Part shown: positions 19,172 to 28,443 of the stretch, in pieces
How the letters are laid out: each line of letters opens with the position of its first letter
Position numbering within the stretch: the first letter of the stretch is position 1
IMG/VR virus record: IMGVR_UViG_3300046792_000046
Span: 1-43,831 of that record
Source of the DNA: a virus
Length of the DNA: 43,831 nt
Reading direction: 5' to 3' (one strand)
Position numbers and translations under genes: made by a program
The notes under the pieces: generated by a model
What the model was told of the DNA's origin: nothing
The model's input: only the letters and a program-made list of their open reading frames with translations
Database searches by the model: none

Positions 19172-19463
19172 AAGTACATTTGCCCTTGCTGTTGTTGTCT
19201 TGTTCGTCGGTTGCAGCACCCCTACCCTCTCCCCTGAAGGCAAGCAGGTGCGAACAATCAACACGTCAAAAGCGGTGCAATGCCGCTATGTCGGGCTGGT
19301 CAGTGGCCACCACCGCGTTTGGACTGGTGGTTACGTGGCTGCTCAAACTGACGTGAAGAACAAGACAGCAGCAGCAGGCGGCAATGCTGTTGTCGTCCTA
19401 TCTCAGAGTGATGAGTATGGTGACGGCAACATCAATGCCGAAGCCTACTCCTGCCAGTTCTAA
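19116..19463 (+). CDS. DUF4156/RcsF-like lipoprotein
   Basis: A 115-residue protein with a lipobox (ALAVVVLFVGC, Cys near residue 33) and a C-terminal part (AAAGGNAVVVLSQ, then INAEAYSC) like the DUF4156/RcsF family, with conserved paired cysteines. RcsF relatives sit on the inner face of the outer membrane. Start ATG 19116 gives a basic N-terminal region before the hydrophobic stretch. It is the last gene of the rightward unit, and its stop overlaps the endolysin stop on the other strand. Confidence 0.7.
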   Translation: MKPSKKYSRTSAGSASPSRSTFALAVVVLFVGCSTPTLSPEGKQVRTINTSKAVQCRYVGLVSGHHRVWTGGYVAAQTDVKNKTAAAGGNAVVVLSQSDEYGDGNINAEAYSCQF

Positions 19464-19846
19464 GGGTAGAACACCCTGTGTCCGCTGCGAGGCGGCACTG
19501 TCTGAACGTGGCACCATCCAACCGTAGCTGTCGGATGCTCCTGCCACAAACCTAGCTGCACCAAGACCTCTGGATTCTGGAGGCACCAATCATCTAGCCG
19601 CCCGTCCTTGTCCTCAAGGTCAATGGCTTCCCCCGTCATGTGTCGTGAGTGCGTGGCCGCGTTTGCTGTGGCCATGTTCACGGCGGCGGGACGCCAACCG
19701 GACGTAACTCCCCGCTGTTCCCCGAAAGCCTCAAGCAGAAGCGCCGCTTTTAGCATGGTCACTTCTGCGCTGGCTCTTATGTCATTCGTCAGGTCTGCGG
19801 CATACTGTACGTCTCGGCCTTTGTAGAACTCCTGCTTGCTTATCAC
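19460..19846 (-). CDS. M15-type peptidoglycan peptidase (endolysin)
   Basis: A 128-residue D-Ala-D-Ala carboxypeptidase-like enzyme without a signal peptide. The family motifs are visible: SGWRPAAVN, then HSRHMTGEAIDLED with zinc-binding His and Asp, and the third ligand in WCHVQTV. It should cut peptidoglycan cross-bridges at lysis after holin release. The start is GTG directly abutting the stop of the upstream internal virion gene. It is the last gene of the leftward late unit. Confidence 0.88.
   Translation of the reverse strand: MISKQEFYKGRDVQYAADLTNDIRASAEVTMLKAALLLEAFGEQRGVTSGWRPAAVNMATANAATHSRHMTGEAIDLEDKDGRLDDWCLQNPEVLVQLGLWQEHPTATVGWCHVQTVPPRSGHRVFYP
19464..19500. terminator. Possible bidirectional terminator hairpins at the convergence point
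   Basis: AGGGT-AGAAC-ACCCT and a following imperfect CCGC/GCGG stem lie exactly where the two transcription units meet, inside the end of the endolysin gene. There is no T-run, so termination here is only suggested by position. Confidence 0.3.
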
Positions 19847-22333
19847 CTAGCCCCTCACACCGTTCATCGCGTTCTTGAACCGCTCGATGTACGGCACGGT
19901 TTCCTTCGGCTTGGGCAGGAATGCCTTCCAGTGGTCAGGGATGCCGAGGTCAGCAGCCTTCTGCTCCGCTTGCCTCACGTTCCCCGGCCCTGCGTTGTAC
20001 GCTGCCGCTGCCTTCTCGATGTCCCCACCGAACTGGGAGTGGAGCTTCTGGAGGTAGCCAGCAGCCGCTGGTCCTGCCTTGGCGGGGTCTAGGCGCTCGT
20101 CCACCCCGTTGGTGCTATCCACCGTCAGGCCAAGCTCTTTGGCCGTAGCTGGCATGATTTGGTAGCGTCCAGCAGCCCCTTTGTGGCTCACGTCCGAATC
20201 CCCACTCTTCTCCGCAGCCTCGATAGCCTGCATCACCTGAGCCTGGTCCAGCCCAGGACCAGGCTCTTCCGTGTTCCTAGGAACAGCCTGACCTCCACCA
20301 AACAGCTTGGCCACGCCAGGCTCCAGGGGTACGAACTTGCCCGTCTTGATGCCGTCCGCAGCCCGTTGCTGCACATCCGTGAGCTTGGTGTTGAGGTCAG
20401 GAGCCACTGTCCTAGCCGCCAGCGTGTAGGTTTCGAGCATGGTGTTGAGCTGGTTGGCCAGCCCTTGCGCCCTCTTGAGGGCAGCAGCGGCGTCAGCCGA
20501 GGCAGCAATAGGGGCACGGCCAACACGGGCACCAACCACGGCACCACTGCCAGTCTCCGCCATCCTCACTCCAGCCGGATGATCGGCCTCGCTCTGCACT
20601 ACCTCGAACGCTCCCGTCAGCCTGTTCTGCGTCAACTCAATCTTCTGCCCTTGCCGTGAGGCGTTGTTGGCAGGACTGTTGAACTCGGCAATAGACGCCT
20701 GTAGCGCGGCACCCACCTGCGGCACTGTCGCTTCCACCTTCGCCACCACCGGCCCGAACGCATTGGCACGCTGTTGCTGTGTCAGCTTCGGCACGAACGA
20801 CTTGGTGTTGGGGTCAGCCAGCACGTTGTAGACGGCCTTCAAGTCCTGCGGTGCAGCCGGGTTGAAGCTCTGCGTCGCAGCTCCCATCGTGTTGCTGTAC
20901 GCCGACTTCTTCGCGTCTGTCGGAGCCGGGTCTTTCGACCACTCCATCGGGCTGTGGAACATATCCGTGGCAACGACAGCCTTGAGGTTGGGATCGAGAT
21001 TGCCAAGCTGACTCATATCCACGTTCTGTCCCGCTGCAATGCGCGACATTGTGCCCGCGTGAAGCTGCGGGTAGTTCATCACGCCCTGCATGGCGTCCGA
21101 CAGGTTCTTTCCGAACCGCTTCTCAAACTCTTCCTTCGAGCCAAGCCCCACCCACGCCTCGAACAACTTGCTGTCCACGCCGTAGCTGTTGAGCATGGTC
21201 ATGTACGGGTTGGCCAGCTTGAAGTTGTCGGTGAGCGCCGACACATCGTCCTTGCTCTTCTGCACGAGCGCGGCAAACATGTTGCGCCCTTCGATGTGCT
21301 GGAGTCCCTGCTGGTAGGTGTTGAACATATCGGTGACGCCCTTGATGCGCTTTGCGGCTTCGTCCTCCGACATGGCCAGCTTCCCGTCCTGCGGAATGGT
21401 GCGGCTATTGATGAACTTCACCATGCGGTCTTGCGCCATCTGTAGCTGACCGGCCATCTGCAAGCCGAACGCCTTCGCGTCCACCACCTTGTCCGGGTTG
21501 GAGTTGAGAGCCGTGAGCTTGGCGAAGTTGGCACCAATGTCCGCCACTTCCGAGCCAAGCTGCATCGAGACGATTTGGTTGTGGGCTTGGTCTGCACCCT
21601 TCTGCCCGAGGGTCTGCCACTTCGTCTGATTGTCTGCGTTGTCCGCTGCCAACTTGAGTTGCTGGTGCTGCGTCCACATCGAGCGAATCGACGGAGTGAC
21701 TTGGTTGATGGCCACACCCATGTTCTCGGCAATGTTCTTGTCGAGCTGGAGCTGCGCTTCCTGAATCTTGGCGTCCTGCTTGGCCTTGTCGCTCTCCGTA
21801 GTGAGTGCCTTGTGGATTTGGTAGGTGTCCACGGCGTCAATGCCAGTGAGGTTGGCTGCCGCCTTGCGGAAGTCCGACGCCCAACCAGGAGCCTGGGCGC
21901 TGTACTGCTTCACAGTGGCAGCTACGCGGGTCAGCACTTCCGACTGCGACATGACACCCTGTTGCTGCGCCTCAATATAGCCCTTGGCGTGGTCGATGAA
22001 TTGGTCCACTAGCGTGGAGTCTTGGGGTGGGTTGTCGGAGAAGCTAGCCAGATCATCCGTGAAGTTGCGAAGGTTCTGCTGTGCCGGGTTACCCGGTCCT
22101 TCGAGCTTGGTCAAGTCGGACTTGATGTCCTTCTCTTCGTCGGACTCAAGCTTGCCCTTGACGGCATCGACGGCCGCTGTTCCTAGGAACGAAATGAGCT
22201 TGGACTTGCCAGCGGCAGCCGTGCTTGTGGCTTTGGCGGCTGCGCCACCAGCTTCCTCGGTGAACACGCGAGCACTTCTCGCTGCGTACTCGGAGCTAGG
22301 GTTGGCATCGGGAATTGCGACGGAGTAGTCCAT
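19847..22333 (-). CDS. Internal virion protein with lytic transglycosylase domain
   Basis: An 828-residue, Ala/Gln-rich helical protein ending in a lytic transglycosylase (SLT) domain: likely catalytic Glu near residue 708 in EAAEKSG, then SHKGAAGRYQIMPATA and AAAYNAGPGNV. In podoviruses such proteins are ejected with DNA and open the cell wall; in T7 gp16 the SLT domain is N-terminal, whereas here it is C-terminal. Start ATG 22333 overlaps the stop of the giant upstream gene as TAATG. Two palindrome copies are read as FLGT and VPRN. Confidence 0.9.
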   Translation of the reverse strand: MDYSVAIPDANPSSEYAARSARVFTEEAGGAAAKATSTAAAGKSKLISFLGTAAVDAVKGKLESDEEKDIKSDLTKLEGPGNPAQQNLRNFTDDLASFSDNPPQDSTLVDQFIDHAKGYIEAQQQGVMSQSEVLTRVAATVKQYSAQAPGWASDFRKAAANLTGIDAVDTYQIHKALTTESDKAKQDAKIQEAQLQLDKNIAENMGVAINQVTPSIRSMWTQHQQLKLAADNADNQTKWQTLGQKGADQAHNQIVSMQLGSEVADIGANFAKLTALNSNPDKVVDAKAFGLQMAGQLQMAQDRMVKFINSRTIPQDGKLAMSEDEAAKRIKGVTDMFNTYQQGLQHIEGRNMFAALVQKSKDDVSALTDNFKLANPYMTMLNSYGVDSKLFEAWVGLGSKEEFEKRFGKNLSDAMQGVMNYPQLHAGTMSRIAAGQNVDMSQLGNLDPNLKAVVATDMFHSPMEWSKDPAPTDAKKSAYSNTMGAATQSFNPAAPQDLKAVYNVLADPNTKSFVPKLTQQQRANAFGPVVAKVEATVPQVGAALQASIAEFNSPANNASRQGQKIELTQNRLTGAFEVVQSEADHPAGVRMAETGSGAVVGARVGRAPIAASADAAAALKRAQGLANQLNTMLETYTLAARTVAPDLNTKLTDVQQRAADGIKTGKFVPLEPGVAKLFGGGQAVPRNTEEPGPGLDQAQVMQAIEAAEKSGDSDVSHKGAAGRYQIMPATAKELGLTVDSTNGVDERLDPAKAGPAAAGYLQKLHSQFGGDIEKAAAAYNAGPGNVRQAEQKAADLGIPDHWKAFLPKPKETVPYIERFKNAMNGVRG
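20273..20284. repeat. Dispersed palindrome, exact copy
   Basis: Read on the minus strand as VPRN just before the SLT domain. Confidence 0.95.
22179..22190. repeat. Dispersed palindrome, exact copy
   Basis: Read on the minus strand as FLGT near the N-terminus of the SLT-containing virion protein. Confidence 0.95.
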
Positions 22334-25300
22334 TACTGTCCTTTCGGTTGCGTAGTTGCTGTCATGGCTTTGTCGTAGGTTTGACCTTTCCACAGGTACT
22401 CACCACCAAGCCGCTGCATTTCGTTGTCGTAGGGGTAGATGCGCTCACGAATGAGGCGCTGTACTTCCCACAAGTCACCTGAGTTGTCCGGCCACAGTGC
22501 TTGGAGTAGCGCGTGCTGATGATCGGCATACTCGTGATCGCCACGGAGACGGGCGGTCATAATGTTTTTCTGCACTTTGGTGATGTGGTCGGCAATGTCC
22601 TTCAGGGCTGTCTCGTGATCCTTCTTCGACTTAATCATGTCGTTCACATCGACGGCTGCTGTTGGCTGGAAGCCGAGTGCTTGTGCCAGTACTTCAGTAG
22701 GCGTGAGCTGCGCCACGTTGACGCCCTTTGCATCCACCATCTTGTCGGCATGGGTGTAGTAGAGGTAAGCCTTCGTCGCGTTGCGAAGCGTACTCACCTG
22801 CTCTGTGGTGATGTGCGCCAAACCTTCAAGCACATCCCGAGCCGTGAGGTCCGGGTTCTTGTGCATCAGGTAGGCAGCTTCACCGATGGTGCCTAGGCGC
22901 TTGGCCGAACTCACTGTCGGGCCGAGCAGCGTGTTGTAGATGTCCTTCGGGTTGTGAATGAGAGAGTCGAACAACTGCTGGTAGTAGTTGAACGACCCAA
23001 GCCGGGAGCCGAGCGCCACGTCAGTGCGCTGTCCCGTAGCCCACTCACCAAACTGGTTGACCAATCCGGCAAGCAGCCCTTGGCTGAGGTAGGTCTTTTG
23101 ATCCACACTCAGCTTGTCCTTCACCTTCTCTGGCAGCACTTCATTCATCAGGGCCACGAGGCCGTTACCCGCCGCACCGTAGAACAGGACGTGCGCCAGC
23201 ATGAGTTGGATAGCCTCACGCTTCGTGAAGCCCCTGCCCTCACCCTTGCCAAGCAGCGACGACATGACGTTCGCTGCCAGCTTGATGTTGTACTGAGCAA
23301 ACTGGAGCGGGATGGCTAGCGCCCCTTCTTGGAAGCGAGCGAGGTTGGCCTTCGTCATGTTCTGCGTGAAGTCATCCATCCTCACCACCATCTGCCCGAG
23401 AGCTTCCTTGGTGGTCCAGTCGGCCCCGGCGTGCGCCGCTATCCACTCACGACGTGCCACGTCGAAGCTGACCAGCCGGGAGAACTCTTCCCCACGGTTG
23501 AAGAAACCATTGCCTGCGGCCAGCACATCGGTGTAGCTCTTGAACACGTTGAGCTTCCCGTCCTCCATGTTGTAGAGCGACGTGCTCTTGAGGTTGTCGA
23601 GAATGCCTGTCTGCCTTACGGCTTTCACCAACTTGGCGAAGTCGTCCTTCCCGAGCAGAGCCTTGTCGATGGAACCAAAGAAGCTCCACACCTTCGGGTT
23701 ATCCGACATCAGTGCCATGCGAAGCAGCGGCACCGTCTTGGCTGCCGCTAGGCCATGCAGCGGCGACAGAGCCACGGCAGTAGCCGCACCGTTCGCTTGC
23801 ACAAGAAGCTGCGCCGGGTTGAACATCCCGAGCGTCAGGTTGAAGTTGGTGCTGCGAATGAATCCGAGCAGTCCGGTGTTCCTAACCTTGGCTCCGATGG
23901 CCTCAACCTTCTCGCCGCCTTGGAAAAAACGCTCCGTCATCCGACGTGTGAGCGTCTGGTAGAACTGTTCCTCCGAGGTGCGCTGTCCGATCTGGCGCAT
24001 GATGTACTTGTGGGTGCGCTCAGCGAACAGGCTGTCCTTGCCAGGGCGAGTGAACTTCGCACCTGCCGCGTCATAGAAGTCCTGCACGTCATTGCCTGTG
24101 CGCTTCGGCAGCAAGTCACCGAAGGTGTTCATCCACTTCCGCACCATCGTCTCGCGCCACTGGTTAATGTTGGCCACACGGCTGACATTGGTCATCTCTG
24201 CTTCGAGCGACTGGAACACTGGGAGCGTGTTCTTGCGGGTGGCATCCGTCGAGTAGATACGCTCGCCCCGCTTGCTGGTGAACAACCTGCCATTGGCCAG
24301 CGCCTCACCGATGCTGCCGTTCAGATATTCCTCACGGTTGCGGGTGAAGTGCGACTCGATGGACTGGAGTCCTTTGAAGTCACCCTTGTCATAGGCCGCA
24401 CGAAACTCCTCCGGCTTGAAGTGCTGGCCGACAACCTTCTCCAGATCACGGTCAGTTCCGCTGTTCCTAAGAACATCAATGCCGTCCTTCACTGCCTTGA
24501 CGAAAGCTTGAGCTGCACGGTCTGACGGTGCAGTGCGAATCGTCTCGTGGAGGATTTGGTCCTCACCATCTACCTTCACCTTCCGAGCTAGCCGAACGAA
24601 GTACTGGTCCGTGTAGATACGGCTGTACTCACCGGGCCGGTAGTGCAGTGCCTCAGTGACTTCACGCTCCTTGGCCACAGCCCGATCAGCGAGGAATGTC
24701 TGCCGCAGCTCTCCATTGATTTCGATGGGATGCACCAGCTTGACGACACGCTTGCCTGCGCCGTAGGAGTCCGCCATTTGACTGGCAGACAGCTTCACGT
24801 CCTTGCCTGCTTCCAAGTCGTGTACCCACTTCTCGGTGTAGCGAGCCGCACCTTCCAGATCGACAGAGCGGCCGACAGTCTTGGTGCCTGCTACTTCAAT
24901 CTCACGCAATCCTTGGGCACGTAGGTGCCGCACCATTTCACCGTTGCGAATGTGAAACATGGCCATGCGCAGCGAGCGCGTAGCCAGGTAAGCCTGGGCC
25001 TCGTCGTCGCTCAGACCCTTGCCCCGAGCCTCTCCATAGGAGAACTCCTTGCCGAACGATCCACCATTGCTGAAGCGATCCCCTTCTTCGAGTAGCGACT
25101 CCACACGAGCAGCACCCTGCTTGTCGAGCTTGTCGAAGTAGGGCTTGATGAACTTGACCAGCTCTTGCTTGGTCTTAGCCTCAGCATGGACACCCACTAC
25201 ACGCGCTTCGACACCAATCTCCGACGCCGCGTGCTTCGGGTCGATGGCGATGGTGGGCATGGACTCGATGTCCTTGTCAGTGAACTTCCCGACGGACTCG

Positions 25301-27957
25301 TAGCTCAGCGGATCATGTCGCTCCTCACGGATGAGCCACTCACCAGAAGGTCCAGCCTTCGGCTTGATGTGCGGCTTTCCCGCCACTGGGACAGTGGACC
25401 TTGTATCCTCAGCAGCACGCGAGTAGCCATGTGCCTGCATCCATTGGTCAATGCCCGGCCAGCCCTCACGCGCACGCTGACTCATTTCAGCATACTGCTC
25501 CTTGGTGATTTCGCCCTTCTTCCACATGGTGCGTAGAGCAACGCGAGCATCCTGCGTGCCTTCATTCGACAGGTTCTCAAAAATCTCGGTGAGTTTGCCG
25601 AGGGCCGTGTCACCCGCCTTCATGCCAAGCACTTGGCGGAAGATGTCCCACAGTTTCGAGAACACTGTGGCGCTCTCGCCTTGGAACCCGAGGTCCGACA
25701 ACTTGACGGACTGAAGTAGCTTGCGTGCCCGTTCGTTGGTAAGTCCCCAAGTGATGAGTTCTTCGGGGACTTCTGTCGCCGAGTTCATCACCTTGGCAAT
25801 ATCACCACCGCCCAAGTCCTCGTACAAACTGCCGAGTTTGGCTCGCTGCTTCAGGTCCGCACGACCAACCCACCCGCGCAACTTGTCGTTCAAGTCCTTG
25901 AGCTGATGTGCCGCCCTAATCTGCCCGTCGCTGAGATACTTCGAGGCGAGTGCAGGATCATGCAGTGCCGTGGTGATGACCTGGGTGCTGTGTGCGTGGA
26001 CCAGCTCGTGCAGGTAAATCTCCGGGTCGAGCGCCGAGGTCGGGTGGATGTTGATGCGCTCAGCCCGTAGAGCGCCAGCACCACCGAAGTCCGACAGACC
26101 GGGATGGTAGACACCGTGGCCAGCAAGACCGTGGTTGATAGACACAGGAAGGTCCGACCATGGCACGCGCTTCTTCTGGTTGAGCAGGTACTTCGCCAGT
26201 AGCCTGTCGCCCTTGTCCGTACTCTGCCCTGCAATGACGTTGAGCACCGACTCAGCCGAGACAGTGTTCTTGCCCTCAGTGGCAGCCTTGGTGAACAACC
26301 CGAGCATGTGCTCTTCGAGCGGCTCTGCGTGCTCACCAGCAATGCCGAACTTCTCCGCAAGCGCCGACTCTGCTTCAATGGCGCTCTTCCCCACTACTTC
26401 ATCGAGCGCGTTCTCGCCTGCCTTGTAGCCTGCGCGACGATCTGCCTCGTTCATCAGGCCGATGACGGAGACGTTGCGCTCACCTATATCTTCTGCGCCA
26501 CGTCCTGCGATGTCGGCACCCACCGTGTTCTTAGGAACAACGGCAGAGGCAGGCAGCCCCTTCTCCGCAGCCGCAGCTTCGGCGGCTTCCCTGGACATGA
26601 AGGCCCGGCCATCTGGCGACTGCCAGTAGACGGACATCTTCTGCCCGTCCACACTGGCTTCGCCGAACACGACGGTATGGACTTCCTTGTTTGTCTCGGG
26701 CATGTAGTTGGCCCGAATCGCAGCATTGCCCTGAGCCACTTCCTCCGGCGTCAGAGCTGCACTGCTGAGGCGGTCTTGCACTGCCGCCACCATCGTGTCC
26801 CATCGGCTCTTGAGCTGCTCCTGCGCAGCGGCCGATAGGCCGTCTGTGGCAGCAGGGTCTTGCGCGTAGGGCAGATGTCCACCTGACAGGGCGCGACTCA
26901 CTGCCTCGGAATCATTCACCCCGAGCGTGTTGGTCTTGTTGAGCAACTCATCGCCTAGAAGCTGGCCAGCCTTCTGCTCGCCTGCTACATCAGTGAGAGC
27001 CTTAAGGGGCGCACCCTTGCGCACCAGACCCCACACACCCTTAGCGAGTGCAGCCACGTCGGTGACGAGGGTGACGTTGGCGAGGTCAGTGGCAAACTGG
27101 ATGTTTGCGTCACTCCTAGTCATCTCCGCCATCTGGCGGAAGAAGTCGGCCTTGGCCGAAGCATTGCCACCGAAGATGCCAAAGTCGTCCTTCAGCAGTG
27201 ACGCTACGATGGCAGTGCGTTCCTGCGGCTGGAGTCCAAGCAGGTAGGTACGGAAGGATTCGGCACGAGCATTGGGATCGAACGGATGGCTCTCGCCAGT
27301 AATCTTGGCGACGTTCCGATCTGCAATTGCGCCGTACATGAACGGGATGAAGCTGCCGAAGAAGTGCGCAGCACCATCCCAAAACGGATGGTCGGTTTGG
27401 GTGTCAGCCTCGGAGCCACCTTGCGCAAGGATGTTGCGCACAGCTACATCACCAGCAGCCGCATCGAGCTTCGATCCAAACTCCCCCATGTTCTTGTACA
27501 CACGGGCGGCGTAGCCAACCCCTTGTGTCTCAAGCGCACGGGTGGTGAGGGCCACCTGCGCATCGACAGGTGAGTTGGTGGACGTGGCCTTGGCTGCTTC
27601 AGCCTCTTGCGCCAGCACCATGCGAGCAGCAGAAGTCGCGTGCTCCGTTTCTTGTGCAGCCGCGAAGTCCGAGACAGTTTGTTTCGTAGCCGCTAGACGA
27701 CTCTGCAACTCCTGGTCGAGCACCTGCCCGAGCATGGGTTCTGTCGTGCCACTCTTGACAGCCGAGAGGTTGCGACGGTAGCCATCCACGAACTCGTTCC
27801 CCTTGGCACCATTACCTAGTGCCAAGGTGAGCTGAGCTGCTACTTCTTCTGCGTTCCTAGGAACACGAACCGGCGGAGTGTTGTCGGGTGCCGGGAGAAG
27901 TGACTGGTCCTGCTGCCCCTCTTGTTCTTGCGGGAGGAGGCTTGCTGTATCGAGCAT
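22333..27957 (-). CDS. Giant internal virion protein with zincin motif
   Basis: An 1874-residue protein, the largest in the genome, in the place of T7 gp16-type ejected proteins. A metallopeptidase-like motif LHELVHAHS (HELVH at residues 650-654) is followed by a likely third ligand in EVPEELITWGL, giving a zincin-type site. The rest is long, helical and Ala/Glu-rich with hydrophobic stretches near the C-terminal third. It probably enters the periplasm during DNA ejection. Whether the peptidase acts on host or virion proteins is unknown. Three palindrome copies occur (VPRN, VPKN, VLRN). Confidence 0.85.
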   Translation of the reverse strand: MLDTASLLPQEQEGQQDQSLLPAPDNTPPVRVPRNAEEVAAQLTLALGNGAKGNEFVDGYRRNLSAVKSGTTEPMLGQVLDQELQSRLAATKQTVSDFAAAQETEHATSAARMVLAQEAEAAKATSTNSPVDAQVALTTRALETQGVGYAARVYKNMGEFGSKLDAAAGDVAVRNILAQGGSEADTQTDHPFWDGAAHFFGSFIPFMYGAIADRNVAKITGESHPFDPNARAESFRTYLLGLQPQERTAIVASLLKDDFGIFGGNASAKADFFRQMAEMTRSDANIQFATDLANVTLVTDVAALAKGVWGLVRKGAPLKALTDVAGEQKAGQLLGDELLNKTNTLGVNDSEAVSRALSGGHLPYAQDPAATDGLSAAAQEQLKSRWDTMVAAVQDRLSSAALTPEEVAQGNAAIRANYMPETNKEVHTVVFGEASVDGQKMSVYWQSPDGRAFMSREAAEAAAAEKGLPASAVVPKNTVGADIAGRGAEDIGERNVSVIGLMNEADRRAGYKAGENALDEVVGKSAIEAESALAEKFGIAGEHAEPLEEHMLGLFTKAATEGKNTVSAESVLNVIAGQSTDKGDRLLAKYLLNQKKRVPWSDLPVSINHGLAGHGVYHPGLSDFGGAGALRAERINIHPTSALDPEIYLHELVHAHSTQVITTALHDPALASKYLSDGQIRAAHQLKDLNDKLRGWVGRADLKQRAKLGSLYEDLGGGDIAKVMNSATEVPEELITWGLTNERARKLLQSVKLSDLGFQGESATVFSKLWDIFRQVLGMKAGDTALGKLTEIFENLSNEGTQDARVALRTMWKKGEITKEQYAEMSQRAREGWPGIDQWMQAHGYSRAAEDTRSTVPVAGKPHIKPKAGPSGEWLIREERHDPLSYESVGKFTDKDIESMPTIAIDPKHAASEIGVEARVVGVHAEAKTKQELVKFIKPYFDKLDKQGAARVESLLEEGDRFSNGGSFGKEFSYGEARGKGLSDDEAQAYLATRSLRMAMFHIRNGEMVRHLRAQGLREIEVAGTKTVGRSVDLEGAARYTEKWVHDLEAGKDVKLSASQMADSYGAGKRVVKLVHPIEINGELRQTFLADRAVAKEREVTEALHYRPGEYSRIYTDQYFVRLARKVKVDGEDQILHETIRTAPSDRAAQAFVKAVKDGIDVLRNSGTDRDLEKVVGQHFKPEEFRAAYDKGDFKGLQSIESHFTRNREEYLNGSIGEALANGRLFTSKRGERIYSTDATRKNTLPVFQSLEAEMTNVSRVANINQWRETMVRKWMNTFGDLLPKRTGNDVQDFYDAAGAKFTRPGKDSLFAERTHKYIMRQIGQRTSEEQFYQTLTRRMTERFFQGGEKVEAIGAKVRNTGLLGFIRSTNFNLTLGMFNPAQLLVQANGAATAVALSPLHGLAAAKTVPLLRMALMSDNPKVWSFFGSIDKALLGKDDFAKLVKAVRQTGILDNLKSTSLYNMEDGKLNVFKSYTDVLAAGNGFFNRGEEFSRLVSFDVARREWIAAHAGADWTTKEALGQMVVRMDDFTQNMTKANLARFQEGALAIPLQFAQYNIKLAANVMSSLLGKGEGRGFTKREAIQLMLAHVLFYGAAGNGLVALMNEVLPEKVKDKLSVDQKTYLSQGLLAGLVNQFGEWATGQRTDVALGSRLGSFNYYQQLFDSLIHNPKDIYNTLLGPTVSSAKRLGTIGEAAYLMHKNPDLTARDVLEGLAHITTEQVSTLRNATKAYLYYTHADKMVDAKGVNVAQLTPTEVLAQALGFQPTAAVDVNDMIKSKKDHETALKDIADHITKVQKNIMTARLRGDHEYADHQHALLQALWPDNSGDLWEVQRLIRERIYPYDNEMQRLGGEYLWKGQTYDKAMTATTQPKGQ
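24463..24474. repeat. Dispersed palindrome, one-mismatch copy
   Basis: GTTCCTAAGAAC on the plus strand, read on the minus strand as VLRN in the giant virion protein. Confidence 0.85.
26527..26538. repeat. Dispersed palindrome, one-mismatch copy
   Basis: GTTCTTAGGAAC on the plus strand, read on the minus strand as VPKN in the giant virion protein. Confidence 0.85.
27853..27864. repeat. Dispersed palindrome, exact copy
   Basis: Read on the minus strand as VPRN near the N-terminus of the giant virion protein. Confidence 0.95.
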
Positions 27958-27961
27958 TGGC

Positions 27962-28441
27962 TTATCCGACTATCTTCTTGAACCCACCTGCTCCTATGAA
28001 GATGGACGACCCAAGGGAACCCATAGCTCCCGCTTCCTCAGCTATACCCATGTGGCCAGCAGCACTACCTTCTGCACTGGCAATGTCACCAGACAACGAA
28101 AGTTCGCCTTGGTCGATTGCGCGGTTTTGACCAATGTTGCCGAGGTTGTAGCCGAGCTGCGAACCAACGGATGCCACACCACCAGATACACCACTGGACA
28201 GGAGTGCACCCCCATTGGCCCCACTATTGATGATTGCGCCAGTAGCCGAACGAGCAGCACGAATCGAGGCCCGCGCATCCTGCGCCGCCTTCACGTCCGC
28301 CCGCTGCTGTTCTAGCTGAGCTTGCTGTTCCCGATCTGCCGCTATTCTCTTTTGGTCCTCGGCTGCTTTGTGCGCTTCGTAGGCTTGCGTGCCTGCGGCT
28401 ACCGCTGTTACGGCAAGACTCACTGCTGCTGTTATACCCAC
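27962..28441 (-). CDS. T7 gp14-like internal virion protein
   Basis: A 159-residue protein with a hydrophobic N-terminus (ITAAVSLAVTAVAAG), a charged coiled-coil-like helix (EDQKRIAADREQQAQLEQQR) and a Gly/Ala/Ser-rich C-terminal half. Size, composition and place before the two large ejected proteins match gp14-type proteins that form an outer-membrane channel during ejection. I chose GTG 28441, with GGGGAG 5 nt upstream, over TTG 28468. Confidence 0.75.
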   Translation of the reverse strand: MGITAAVSLAVTAVAAGTQAYEAHKAAEDQKRIAADREQQAQLEQQRADVKAAQDARASIRAARSATGAIINSGANGGALLSSGVSGGVASVGSQLGYNLGNIGQNRAIDQGELSLSGDIASAEGSAAGHMGIAEEAGAMGSLGSSIFIGAGGFKKIVG

Positions 28442-28443
28442 TG

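Noticed and set aside
9430-19463. T7-like phage RNA polymerase
   Set aside because: No gene on either strand has a suitable length and motifs; the only large plus-strand enzyme of this fold is the DNA polymerase with exonuclease and HDN motifs.
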